This document shows positions 36,262-50,398 of a stretch of DNA of 64,000 nucleotides, one piece after another. Each line of letters opens with the position of its first letter. Position 1 is the first letter of the stretch. Source of the DNA: Neisseria sp. GTDB lineage: Bacteria; Pseudomonadota; Gammaproteobacteria; Burkholderiales; Neisseriaceae. The stretch is from contig JAUMYW010000001.1 of the NCBI GenBank assembly GCA_030528455.1, positions 1 to 64,000 on the forward strand, written 5' to 3'. A program made the position numbers and the translations under genes. The notes beneath the pieces are model-generated. The model did no database searches. It was not told the DNA's origin and saw only the letters and a list, made by a program, of their open reading frames with translations.

Positions 36262-36984
36262 ATGTCGGGCAGATTGAGCGGAAAAACTATTTTGGTGAGC
36301 GGTGCATCGCAGGGCATCGGAGCACAGGTGGCAAAAACTTATGCCGCCGAAGGCGCAACCGTGGTGCTGGTGGCGCGTCATCAGAAGAAACTGGAAAAAG
36401 TGTATGACGAGATCGTTGCCGCCGACCATCCCGAGCCGTTTGCCGTCTGCTTCGATTTACTGACGGCGGAAGAAAAAGAATTCGACCAGCTGGCGGCCAC
36501 CATAGTTGAAGCTGCAGACGGCCGCTTGGACGGCATCGTACATTGCGCCAGTTATTTTTACGCTCTCTCGCCCTTGGATTTCCAAACTGTCAAAGAATGG
36601 GTCAACCAATACCGCATCAATACCGTAGCCCCCATGGGGCTGACCCGTGCCTTTCTGCCGCTGCTGAAACAGTCTCCCGATGCATCGGTCATTTTCGTCG
36701 GCGAAAGCCACGGCGAAACACCGCAGGCTTACTGGGGCGGTTTCGGCGCATCGAAATCCGCGCTCAATTATCTGTGCAAAGTGGCAGCCGACGAATGGGG
36801 GCGTTTTGAAAACCTGCGTGCCAACGTATTGGTACCGGGTGCAGTACACTCGCCGCAGCGCGAAAAAACCCATCCGGGAGAAGCCCGTTCAGAACGCCGG
36901 GAAATGACAGACCTGATGCCGGATTTTGTATATTGGGCGAGTGCAGAGAGCAAAGGCCGCAGCGGTGAAATCGTTTATCTGTAA
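36262..36984 (+). CDS. SDR family oxidoreductase, YciK-like
   Basis: The 240-residue short-chain dehydrogenase has VSGASQGIGA (residues 12-21), an HCASYFYA segment in place of NNAG and a catalytic region with GGFGASKSALN, where Phe replaces the usual Tyr of YxxxK. That substitution is shared by some YciK-like proteins, as far as I recall, and questions classical catalysis. An AAAAGGAAACAG site precedes the start. It follows the squalene/phytoene-synthase-like gene closely. Confidence 0.75.
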   Translation: MSGRLSGKTILVSGASQGIGAQVAKTYAAEGATVVLVARHQKKLEKVYDEIVAADHPEPFAVCFDLLTAEEKEFDQLAATIVEAADGRLDGIVHCASYFYALSPLDFQTVKEWVNQYRINTVAPMGLTRAFLPLLKQSPDASVIFVGESHGETPQAYWGGFGASKSALNYLCKVAADEWGRFENLRANVLVPGAVHSPQREKTHPGEARSERREMTDLMPDFVYWASAESKGRSGEIVYL

Positions 36985-37104
36985 ATCGGCGGACGGATTG
37001 TGTTTTTCATAAAATACAAGCTACTCCGGCAGACAGAACGGACAGGTTCTGAAATTGACCGCAGCCTCAAAAAAGCGGATAATTCGCAGCGTTTGCATTT
37101 TAAA

Positions 37105-37133
37105 TACAGGCAGCGCGAAAAACGCTGCCTGTA
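37105..37133 (+). promoter_or_regulatory. Perfect 11-bp hairpin in the trhP leader
   Basis: TACAGGCAGCG (37105-37115) pairs fully with CGCTGCCTGTA (37123-37133) around a CGAAAAA loop. It ends 14 nt before the trhP ATG. There is no T-run, so it is not a normal terminator; it may affect trhP translation or mRNA stability. Confidence 0.7.
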
Positions 37134-37147
37134 CAACATTTAAGAAT

Positions 37148-38512
37148 ATGAAATCTCCCGAACTTTTACTTCCTGCCGGCGCTTTGGAACGTATGCGTGC
37201 CGCCTACGACTTCGGTGCCGATGCCGTTTATGCCGGCAGCCCGCGCTACTCGCTGCGTGCGCGAAATAATGAATTTGCCAAACTGCCAGTGTTGGAACAA
37301 GGTATCCGCGAAGCACACGAACGCGGTAAAAAATTCTTTCTTACCGTCAATACCCTGCCGCACAACTCCAAGCTGAAAACCTTTATGGCCGACATGGAGC
37401 CCTTGGTTGCCATGAAGCCCGACGCGCTGATTATGGCCGACCCCGGCCTGATTATGCAGGTGCGCGAAAAATGGCCGGAAATGCCGATTCACCTTTCCGT
37501 GCAGGCCAACACTACCAACTACTGGGGTGTGAAATTCTGGCAAAAAATCGGCGTGGAGCGGATTATCCTGTCGCGCGAATTGAGCATGGAAGAAATTGCC
37601 GAAATCCGTCAGGAATGCCCGGATATCGAATTGGAAGTATTCGTGCACGGCGCATTGTGTATCGCCTATTCCGGCCGCTGCCTGCTTTCCGGCTACTTCA
37701 ACCACCGTGATCCCAACCAAGGAACGTGTACCAATTCCTGCCGCTGGGATTACAAAGTCCGCGATACAGTAACGGACGAAACAGGCGATGCCAAACTGTT
37801 GCAGGGTTTCAATTTTCAGCAACAGCAGGAAGAAGCGGATGCGGCGTTTGAAGGCATTAACGGCCAAATCCGCCACCCTGCGGCAAATAAAGTGTTCCTG
37901 ATTGAAGAAGCCAACCGCCCGGGCGAGCTGATGCCGATTATGGAAGACGAGCACGGCACCTATATCATGAACTCCAAAGATTTGCGTGCTATCGAACAGG
38001 TGGAGAAACTGGCGGAAATCGGAGTGGACAGCCTGAAAGTGGAAGGCCGTACCAAATCGCTGTATTATGTGGCGCGGGTGGCGCAGGCCTACCGAAAAGC
38101 GATTGATGATGCTGTGGCCGGCAAACCTTTCGACTACGGGCTGTTGTCGGAATTGGAAGGTTTGGCCAACCGGGGCTATACTCCGGGCTTTTTGGAGCGA
38201 CACCAAACCAAGGAGTATCAGAATTATCTGAACGGCCATTCGATTGCCAAACAAAGCCAATATGTCGGCCATGTATTGGAAATCGATGCAGACGGTTGGG
38301 CGACGGTGGAAGTCAAAAACCGTTTTGCCGTTGGCGACACCTTGGAAATCATCCACCCTTCGGGAAACCAAACAATCGAACTGTTGGCGATGAAACGTAA
38401 AGGAGAAGCGGCGGAAGTCGCTCCGGGCAACGGCATTCGGGTTCAGATTCCGAATATGCAGGGCAAAGAAAAAGCTCTGATTGCACGTATATTGAAAAAC
38501 GAGGCCGTCTGA
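37148..38512 (+). CDS. trhP: tRNA hydroxylation protein TrhP (U32 peptidase family)
   Basis: TrhP (formerly YegQ) makes 5-hydroxyuridine in the wobble position of certain tRNAs. The 454-residue protein has ELLLPAGALERMRAAYDFGADAVY-type opening, the U32 signature EVFVHGALCIAYSGRC and the CxxxC pair in GTCTNSCRW. The ATG at 37148 opens the conserved KSPELLLPAG; the longer frame from 37055 has no family support. The gene's last codons and stop are supplied by a GAA-type DUS. Confidence 0.9.
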   Translation: MKSPELLLPAGALERMRAAYDFGADAVYAGSPRYSLRARNNEFAKLPVLEQGIREAHERGKKFFLTVNTLPHNSKLKTFMADMEPLVAMKPDALIMADPGLIMQVREKWPEMPIHLSVQANTTNYWGVKFWQKIGVERIILSRELSMEEIAEIRQECPDIELEVFVHGALCIAYSGRCLLSGYFNHRDPNQGTCTNSCRWDYKVRDTVTDETGDAKLLQGFNFQQQQEEADAAFEGINGQIRHPAANKVFLIEEANRPGELMPIMEDEHGTYIMNSKDLRAIEQVEKLAEIGVDSLKVEGRTKSLYYVARVAQAYRKAIDDAVAGKPFDYGLLSELEGLANRGYTPGFLERHQTKEYQNYLNGHSIAKQSQYVGHVLEIDADGWATVEVKNRFAVGDTLEIIHPSGNQTIELLAMKRKGEAAEVAPGNGIRVQIPNMQGKEKALIARILKNEAV

Positions 38513-38513
38513 A
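38502..38513 (+). repeat. DUS that forms the trhP stop codon
   Basis: AGGCCGTCTGAA (a perfect AG-DUS) occupies 38502-38513. In frame it reads Ala-Val-stop, so the DUS provides the TGA at 38510-38512. Confidence 0.85.
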
Positions 38514-38565
38514 GCATTCGGCATTTGTCATTCCGATTGCAAAGATCGATAAAAAGGAAAAGATT

Positions 38566-39033
38566 ATGAACAAAACAGCTTGGATTATGTTGGCCGCATT
38601 GGTATCGGCAAGCGCGGCAGCAGACGTTGTGATGCCGGGAGCAGCCAAACAGGAAGCGGTAAAAGAGGTGTATTTCGGTACGGTGGAGATGGAGAACGGC
38701 CGTCCCGTTTTAAACGGAAAAAACGAATTCAGCCGCCTGAAAGGTCCCGATTTCTGCTGGGTGGTCAATAATCTGAATGCGGGACAGAATTATCTGGTTG
38801 CTTCGACTTTTGTGTCGCCAGCACCGGCCGAATTCGCAATCGGCGAGCGCGTATTTGCCAAATCGGAAGACGGTTTGAAACATACCGGCGGTGCCAATCT
38901 GCAGGCCGACAGCAAGGGTCAGATTTCCCAATGCTGGAAATTCGGTCCTTCAGATCCGGTCGGAGCCTACACGCTGACACTGCAAATCGGTCAGGAAGTA
39001 TTCGAGCCCTTCCAATTTAAAGTTGTTCGCTGA
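38566..39033 (+). CDS. Exported protein of unknown function
   Basis: The 155-residue protein has a signal peptide (MNKTAWIMLAALVSASAAA) and a mature beta-rich domain with two cysteines in FCW and QCW contexts that could form a disulfide. No family is recognised. An AAAAAGGAAAAG site precedes the ATG. It lies between trhP and argS with a DUS hairpin after it, so it is probably its own short unit or cotranscribed with trhP. Confidence 0.75.
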   Translation: MNKTAWIMLAALVSASAAADVVMPGAAKQEAVKEVYFGTVEMENGRPVLNGKNEFSRLKGPDFCWVVNNLNAGQNYLVASTFVSPAPAEFAIGERVFAKSEDGLKHTGGANLQADSKGQISQCWKFGPSDPVGAYTLTLQIGQEVFEPFQFKVVR

Positions 39034-39047
39034 TTGAAGGATATTGG

Positions 39048-39085
39048 GGCCGTCTGAAAAACGCTTGGCGGATTTTCAGACGGCC
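39048..39085 (+). terminator. GAA-type DUS pair before argS
   Basis: GGCCGTCTGAAAA (39048-39060) pairs with TTTTCAGACGGCC (39073-39085), a 13-bp stem with a 12-nt loop. The tail is weak in T. It ends 27 nt before argS. Confidence 0.7.
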
Positions 39086-39091
39086 TCTTGA

Positions 39092-40831
<1,740 letters not shown>

Positions 40832-40851
40832 ACCGTATTCCGTATCCGGCG

Positions 40852-40909
40852 AAGGCCGTCTGAAAACCGATTAATGGCTTAATCAAAGGTTTTAAGACGG
40901 CCTTTTTAT
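40852..40909 (+). terminator. argS terminator
   Basis: AAGGCCGTCTGAAAACC (40852-40868) pairs with GGTTTTAAGACGGCCTT (40888-40904), followed by TTTATT. The second arm is a decayed GAA-type DUS with one A changed. Confidence 0.88.
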
Positions 40910-40975
40910 TCGGCAGGGAAAGACGGCGCAGGCAATTTGTTTCCCGAGCCGCCGATTGTTAAAGTGTGCCCGATG

Positions 40976-41293
40976 TTAGAGATTGCCGAGCAGTTTCAGG
41001 CGTTCTTCCGGCGGCAGCAGCAGTTGGTAGGGGGCAACTTCCAAGGCCGAAGCCATTTTTTCTATGTTCGACAGGGCGATGTTCCAACGTTTTCGTTCGA
41101 CGGCGGAAACATAAGTGCGGTCGAGTCCGCAGCGGCGGGCGAGTTCTTCCTGCGACCAGCCTTTGTTCACGCGGAACAGGCGCATATTGTAGGCTAGAAC
41201 GGCACGCAAATCGGCGGCATCGGGCAGCTCGGTCGGTGCGTGGAGTTTGTTGCGCACAGGCATTCCTTTCATTTGTTTCAGATGTATTTGCAT
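40976..41293 (-). CDS. XRE family HTH regulator
   Basis: The frame encodes up to 105 residues with a helix-turn-helix core (GWSQEELARRCGLDRTYVSA followed by NIEKMASALEV). The fold is like restriction controller proteins and like the neisserial regulator NHTF, the known target of DMP19. The exact start is undecided: ATGs at 41293, 41272 and 41263 and a GTG at 41257 are all in frame; AAAGGA is best placed for the GTG. It is monocistronic, convergent with argS. Confidence 0.82.
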   Translation of the reverse strand: MQIHLKQMKGMPVRNKLHAPTELPDAADLRAVLAYNMRLFRVNKGWSQEELARRCGLDRTYVSAVERKRWNIALSNIEKMASALEVAPYQLLLPPEERLKLLGNL

Positions 41294-41403
41294 TTACGGA
41301 TTTTGATTCTCATTTTAAGCAATCCGATGCAAAAGGTGAAGCGCGACAGGGAGTGGGGCAGATTTATGCCGTCTGCATCTCCGACTGCAGACAGCATGGG
41401 CAT

Positions 41404-42030
41404 TCAAACCGTTAATAAGAACCAAGACTGTCGAAGCAGGCTGTAGGCAAGATAAAACATCATGACGGCAATCAGGCTGTCGAGTATCTGCCAAGTGCGC
41501 GGCCGGGCAAATAGAGGCAGCAGAAGGCGTGCGCCGTAGCCCAATGCAGTAAACCAGATAAGTGATGCACAGACGGTGCCGAACCAGAATGCTTGTTTTT
41601 CAGAAGGCGGGAAAGGGGCGGCCATGCCGCCGATAAGTACGACCGTGTCGATATAGACGTGCGGATTTAGCAGAGTCAGGGTCAGTGTGGTCAAGACTGT
41701 TTTGCAGATTCCGTTGTTGCCGGTCAGGTTTTCCGGCTGAATATGGCTGTTTCCTTGCCATACGGAATGCAGGCACCGCAAGCCGTAGGCAAGTAGGAAC
41801 AAACCGCCGGACAGTGCCAGCAGTCCGGACAGCAGCGGGCTGCCTGCTAACAGTGTACCGATACCCCAAATCCCACCGCCCATCAATAGTGCGTCGCACA
41901 AGCAGCAGATCAGTACCACTAAGCCGATATGCTGTTTGAGTAGTCCCTGTTTCAATACAAAGGTATTTTGGGCACCGATGGCGGCAATTAGGCCGGTGGC
42001 AATCATCAGCCCGGAGAAAAACGAGTGCAT
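41404..42030 (-). CDS. argO: LysE/ArgO family amino-acid exporter
   Basis: The 208-residue inner-membrane protein has six hydrophobic segments and the family hallmarks GAQNTFVLKQGL near residue 19 and LNPHVYIDTV near residue 121. LysE/ArgO proteins export basic amino acids such as arginine. AGGAAC precedes the ATG. Genes in front on the minus strand are a membrane protein and dapF. Substrate specificity is inferred from the family only. Confidence 0.83.
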   Translation of the reverse strand: MHSFFSGLMIATGLIAAIGAQNTFVLKQGLLKQHIGLVVLICCLCDALLMGGGIWGIGTLLAGSPLLSGLLALSGGLFLLAYGLRCLHSVWQGNSHIQPENLTGNNGICKTVLTTLTLTLLNPHVYIDTVVLIGGMAAPFPPSEKQAFWFGTVCASLIWFTALGYGARLLLPLFARPRTWQILDSLIAVMMFYLAYSLLRQSWFLLTV

Positions 42031-42097
42031 AAGTGTTCCTGATGTTTTGTTTTTGTGCTGACAGCAATCATATCCGGCGGTGCGGGCGGACGGGTTT

Positions 42098-42721
42098 TCA
42101 GGCAGCAGCCGACAGCAGGCCGTTTATGATGTAGGCGGTTTGCAGCAGCATGGAAAACAACAGTGCCGCAAGTAGAGAACTGCCGGAAAACCGTCCGACA
42201 GGGCGGCCGCCGATGCGGTTGTCGAGAAACAGCAGCAGGGCGGTCAGTGCGTGGCAGCAAATCCAGAATACGGGGGCGAATGTGGTATATTGCGACCATA
42301 AAAGCGGCGTGATATAAGGCTGTGCGGCTTCGGGAAGAACGTATCGCGTTATCGGAAAGAGCAGGACGAAGGAAGCATGTTGCAGCAAGCAGGAGGCAGC
42401 AAACAGGGAAAACGGTGCGGAACAGCTGCGGAACTGCCAGATGCCGTCTGCACGATGCAGGCGGGGCAGCAGTCCGACTGCTAGACTGACGGCCATCCAG
42501 AAAGGCATCAGATTGAACCACAGTTTGCCCCTCCATGCTTCGGGGAACGGTGTGGCGTGCAGCAAGGCGAACGTGCCGAGTAAAAGCCCGCCGAACGGCA
42601 GTAGGACGAGCGATTTGCCGTTGCTTTGTGCGGCACGGCAGAAATAGACCAGATAAAAGGCTTGCAGCCAAAACGGCCAATATCCGAGCGTGTGCCCGAT
42701 TGTTTCCAAGTATTCGGTCAT
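42098..42721 (-). CDS. Integral membrane protein of unknown function
   Basis: The 207-residue protein has about six hydrophobic helices and no soluble domain. No family is recognised. Its ATG shares one base with the dapF stop (TGATG), so it is translationally coupled to dapF, without an obvious link to lysine or cell-wall synthesis. Confidence 0.75.
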   Translation of the reverse strand: MTEYLETIGHTLGYWPFWLQAFYLVYFCRAAQSNGKSLVLLPFGGLLLGTFALLHATPFPEAWRGKLWFNLMPFWMAVSLAVGLLPRLHRADGIWQFRSCSAPFSLFAASCLLQHASFVLLFPITRYVLPEAAQPYITPLLWSQYTTFAPVFWICCHALTALLLFLDNRIGGRPVGRFSGSSLLAALLFSMLLQTAYIINGLLSAAA

Positions 42722-43566
42722 CAGTAAACCAATTCACCTTCAAATACAGTTTCGGCAGATCCGCTCATCAGAACGGATGAGCCTTCCTGCCAGTTAATCG
42801 ACAAATCGCCGCCCGGCAGGGAAACGCGGATGTCTTCGCCGGCATCGAGCAGGCCGATGCGGATACCGTGTACTGCCGCCGCACACGCGCCCGTGCCGCA
42901 GGCCTGGGTTTCGCCTGCGCCGCGCTCGAACACGCGCAAGCGGATATGGCGGCGGCCAATAATCTGCATAAAACCGACATTGACCCGTTCCGGGAACTGA
43001 GGATGCGATTCCAAGGCTGCGCCCAGCGTTTCCACAGGTGCGTCCTTGATGTCTTCCACCAGTAGAACCGCGTGCGGATTGCCCATATTCACGCAGCCGA
43101 GCTGCACCCGCGCCAAATCCGCGCTGAGCCAGTACAAAAGGCCGTCTGCATCTGCTTCTTCGGGAAGGAAAGGGATTTCGGACGGCAGAAAGCGCGGACG
43201 GCCCATATCGACCGTTACCGAACCGTTGTCCAGCAGCTTAGGCACAATCAGGCCGCGTGCCGTTTCGACAACGATTTCTTTTTTATCCGTCAAATCTTTG
43301 TCGCTCACGAAGCGGGCAAAACAGCGTGCGCCGTTGCCGCACTGCTCCACTTCGCTGCCGTCTGCATTGAAGATGCGGTAGCGGAAGTCGACGGCTTCGC
43401 CGGAAGCTTTTTCTACCAACAATAATTGGTCGAAACCGATGCCCGTATGACGATCGGCCCATTGTGTGAGCGGCGCGGCAGCGGGGTCGAAAGACTGGCT
43501 GATGCCGTCAATCACCATAAAATCATTGCCCAAACCGTGCATTTTCGTGAATTTCAAACGGCGCAT
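42721..43566 (-). CDS. dapF: Diaminopimelate epimerase
   Basis: DapF converts LL- to meso-diaminopimelate for lysine and peptidoglycan. The 281-residue protein has both catalytic-cysteine motifs, QCGNGARC (near residue 76) and ACGTGACA (near 222), and the MHGLGNDF opening. GGGAGAC precedes the ATG. Confidence 0.95.
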   Translation of the reverse strand: MRRLKFTKMHGLGNDFMVIDGISQSFDPAAAPLTQWADRHTGIGFDQLLLVEKASGEAVDFRYRIFNADGSEVEQCGNGARCFARFVSDKDLTDKKEIVVETARGLIVPKLLDNGSVTVDMGRPRFLPSEIPFLPEEADADGLLYWLSADLARVQLGCVNMGNPHAVLLVEDIKDAPVETLGAALESHPQFPERVNVGFMQIIGRRHIRLRVFERGAGETQACGTGACAAAVHGIRIGLLDAGEDIRVSLPGGDLSINWQEGSSVLMSGSAETVFEGELVY

Positions 43567-43632
43567 CGCTTTGTCTCCCGTATAGAAAAATAAAGCCGAT
43601 TATAGCCTGTTTGCCACACTGTCGCAGCGTGA

Positions 43633-43652
43633 ATGCTAAGAATAGTTAGCAT
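43633..43652. promoter_or_regulatory. Inverted repeat in the dapF/lipoprotein divergent region
   Basis: ATGCTAA (43633-43639) and TTAGCAT (43646-43652) form a perfect 7-bp dyad with a 6-bp spacer. A -10-like TATACT lies at 43678-43683 on the plus strand. The dyad could be an operator for either divergent gene. Confidence 0.4.
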
Positions 43653-43752
43653 GGGAGCGGAATGGCAAAAAAGGTTTTATACTGACACATTTGGGCTGCA
43701 GACGGCTGTGGTGTCGTCTGCACGCCCGATTTGATTGGAAACGGACGAAAAC

Positions 43753-44238
43753 ATGAAAAAAACATTGGCCGCCGGATTATTGGGCAGTTTTTTATTGGCA
43801 GCGTGCAGCGTCGGTACGCCCGGCGTATCGCTGAATTTGGGTTTAGGAGGCAATATCGGCCGTCATGTCGGTTTGGGGACTTCGGTCAATATTCCGCTGA
43901 CTTTGGATAAGGCCAAAGCGGCCGGAGAGTCTCAAACTCCGATAACGGGCGAGCAAATCCTGACATATTTCGATGCGAAAGGGCAAACCGCCGACCAAGC
44001 GGTAAAAGGCGGCTTTGTCCGCAAACTCATCAGCAAGCGCGGCAGAGGTACGTATATCGTTCAGGATTTTTACGATAACGGCCAAAAACGAACCGACCCT
44101 ATGGAAATCGGCAAGGCGGATTTGTTCGTATTCGATGCCCGTCCTCATAACGGTTCGATGACGGTTTATGCCTACAACGGCAGCGTGCTGAAACAACAGG
44201 TGTTCCGAAACGGAAAACCGGTCGCCGCGCAATATTGA
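43753..44238 (+). CDS. Lipoprotein of unknown function
   Basis: The 161-residue protein has a signal peptide with lipobox LLAACS (Cys near residue 18) and a Gly-rich mature start. The rest is a small soluble domain with GKADLFVFDARP and VLKQQVFRNGKPV. I see no known family. The ATG at 43753 is chosen over the frame start at 43735 because it begins a proper signal peptide. Confidence 0.78.
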   Translation: MKKTLAAGLLGSFLLAACSVGTPGVSLNLGLGGNIGRHVGLGTSVNIPLTLDKAKAAGESQTPITGEQILTYFDAKGQTADQAVKGGFVRKLISKRGRGTYIVQDFYDNGQKRTDPMEIGKADLFVFDARPHNGSMTVYAYNGSVLKQQVFRNGKPVAAQY

Positions 44239-44253
44239 ACCGGACGGGCGGTT

Positions 44254-44278
44254 TGCAGACGGCATGATGCCGTCTGCA
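44254..44278 (+). terminator. Near-perfect 25-bp palindrome of two DUS
   Basis: TGCAGACGGCAT (44254-44265) and ATGCCGTCTGCA (44267-44278) are exact inverted copies separated by a single G. It lies 16 nt after the lipoprotein stop. With no loop and no T-run it would be a poor terminator but could form a cruciform. Confidence 0.7.
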
Positions 44279-44330
44279 GCTTTATGCGGCACCCGGAACT
44301 TGTTATGATGCACGGTTTTGGAAGACTGAA

Positions 44331-45179
44331 ATGACGGCAGAATACGGCTTGTTGGAAGCAGCTCTGTTGAGCGGCAATCCCGATGAAAAATGTGCTTTGG
44401 TACAGGAAGCGTTTATGCGGATTTCTGCGGCGGAACGTTTGGTCAGCCCCTCTGCCAATCCTTTGGATTTCAGAGAAGCAGGCCGTCCGCCCGTTCCGAA
44501 GCTGGTGCCTCCTTCGCAGGTGGCACAGCGCAAAATGAATACGCCGGAGGGGTATGCGGCGATGCTGCATGCCATCTGCCATATCGAGTTCAACGCTGTC
44601 AATTTGGCTTTGGATGCAGCTTACCGTTTCCGCCTGATGCCCGATGAGTTTGTGAAAGACTGGGTCAAAGTGGCGAAGGAAGAGGCAGAGCATTTTTCGC
44701 TGATGAAAGGCCGTCTGCACAGCCTGGGTTACGATTACGGAGATTTTGAGGCACATAACCATTTGTGGGATATGGCGTATAAAACGGCTTTTGACCCTTT
44801 GCTGCGCATGGCTTTGGTGCCGCGCGTATTGGAAGCGCGCGGCTTGGACGTTACACCGGCCATCCGCGAAAAAGTCGCCCAACGTGGTGATGCGGAAACC
44901 TGTGCCGTATTGGATATTATCTATCGGGACGAAGTCGGCCACGTGCGTATCGGTAACGATTGGTTTGTTTATCTTTGCCGGCAGCGCGGTTTGGAGCCGC
45001 ACGCACTGTTCCGCCGCCTGCTCTCGCGTTACGATATGTTTATTTTTCGAGGCTATGTCAACATTGAAGCACGCGAACAGGCAGGATTCAGCCGTTTCGA
45101 GCTGGATATGCTGCAAGATTTTGAAGAAAGTATGAAAGTGCAAAGCGGAAGCCGTTGGCGACAGGCTTTGCAGAATTGA
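44331..45179 (+). CDS. DUF455 ferritin-like protein
   Basis: The 282-residue helical protein has putative di-iron ligands in HIEFNAVNLALDA (near residue 84), EEAEHFSLM (near 118) and RDEVGHVRIGND (near 202), matching the DUF455 ferritin-like family related to MiaE-type tRNA hydroxylases. Function is unproven; a hydroxylase or a reductase role are possible. gph begins 8 nt after its stop, so the two are probably cotranscribed. Confidence 0.82.
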   Translation: MTAEYGLLEAALLSGNPDEKCALVQEAFMRISAAERLVSPSANPLDFREAGRPPVPKLVPPSQVAQRKMNTPEGYAAMLHAICHIEFNAVNLALDAAYRFRLMPDEFVKDWVKVAKEEAEHFSLMKGRLHSLGYDYGDFEAHNHLWDMAYKTAFDPLLRMALVPRVLEARGLDVTPAIREKVAQRGDAETCAVLDIIYRDEVGHVRIGNDWFVYLCRQRGLEPHALFRRLLSRYDMFIFRGYVNIEAREQAGFSRFELDMLQDFEESMKVQSGSRWRQALQN

Positions 45180-45187
45180 GGAACGAT

Positions 45188-45841
45188 ATGCAGTATCAAG
45201 CGGTTTTGTTTGATTTGGACGGCACTTTGGCCGATACAGCCTTGGACTTGGGCGGCGCACTGAACACGCTGTTGGTCAAGCGCGGTCTGCCGCCGAAAAA
45301 TATGGAAGATATCCGTCCTGTTGCCAGCCACGGTGCGAACGGCCTGATTTTATTGGGTGCGGGCATCACAAAGGCGCATCCCGACCACACCGAATGGCGG
45401 CAGGCCTATTTGGCAGAATACGAACAGTGCTTCGATTGCGATACCGTGTTGTTCGGCGGTGTGAACGAAATGCTGAAAGGTCTGGCCGAACGCAGTTTGA
45501 AGTGGGGTATTGTTACCAACAAACCGAAAACCTTTGCCGAACGTTTGGTGTCGAAATTGGGTTTTATTTTTCCACCTTCCGTTTTGGTATGCGGCGATAC
45601 CTGCGATGAAGCCAAGCCGAGTATCAAGCCGATGCTGTATGCCTGCCGGCAAATCGCTGTTGCCCCCGAACGCTGTCTGTATGTCGGTGATGCCGAACGC
45701 GATATTCTGGCCGGACGCAATAGCGGTATGACAACCGTCTTGGCCGATTGGGGATATATCGCGTCAGACGACAGAACCGAAGAATGGGGAGCAGATATCC
45801 GGATCGCAAAACCTTTGGATTTGCTGGAACATTTGGACTGA
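45188..45841 (+). CDS. gph: Phosphoglycolate phosphatase (HAD family)
   Basis: The 217-residue HAD phosphatase has motif I DLDGTLADT (near residue 9), motif II VTNKP (near 112), the conserved Lys in EAKPSIKP and motif III YVGDAERDI (near 172). Gph removes 2-phosphoglycolate formed in DNA repair. The same family includes related phosphatases (e.g. of N-acetylmuramate phosphate); Gph is the most likely call. The ATG at 45188 begins the conserved motif. Confidence 0.85.
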   Translation: MQYQAVLFDLDGTLADTALDLGGALNTLLVKRGLPPKNMEDIRPVASHGANGLILLGAGITKAHPDHTEWRQAYLAEYEQCFDCDTVLFGGVNEMLKGLAERSLKWGIVTNKPKTFAERLVSKLGFIFPPSVLVCGDTCDEAKPSIKPMLYACRQIAVAPERCLYVGDAERDILAGRNSGMTTVLADWGYIASDDRTEEWGADIRIAKPLDLLEHLD

Positions 45842-45854
45842 AATTCAACGGCTG

Positions 45855-45886
45855 ATGCCGTCTGCAGACAGCCGTGCAGACGGTAT
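45855..45886. repeat. Inverted DUS pair after gph
   Basis: ATGCCGTCTGCA (45855-45866) and TGCAGACGGTAT (45875-45886) can pair. The gene-proximal terminator follows 19 nt later. Confidence 0.75.
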
Positions 45887-45904
45887 GGTTGTTTACGGCA
45901 AGAT

Positions 45905-45940
45905 AAAAACGCTCCGCACGGAATATGCGGAGCGTTTTTT
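45905..45940. terminator. Bidirectional terminator between gph and purL
   Basis: AAAAACGCTCCGCA (45905-45918) and TGCGGAGCGTTTTT (45926-45939) form a 14-bp stem with a 7-nt loop, T-runs on both strands. It serves the convergent gph and purL. Confidence 0.92.
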
Positions 45941-45950
45941 CAAAACAAGT

Positions 45951-50324
<4,374 letters not shown>

Positions 50325-50337
50325 CTGTTCCGCGTTT

Positions 50338-50371
50338 TAAAATCCCGACTGCGCAAAACGGTCGGGATTTT
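50338..50371 (+). terminator. glnB terminator
   Basis: AAAATCCCGAC (50339-50349) pairs with GTCGGGATTTT (50361-50371); an 11-bp stem with T-run. On the other strand it can also stop the LysR transcript. Confidence 0.9.
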
Positions 50372-50398
50372 GTATATGTATACGGGCTGCAGACGGCA

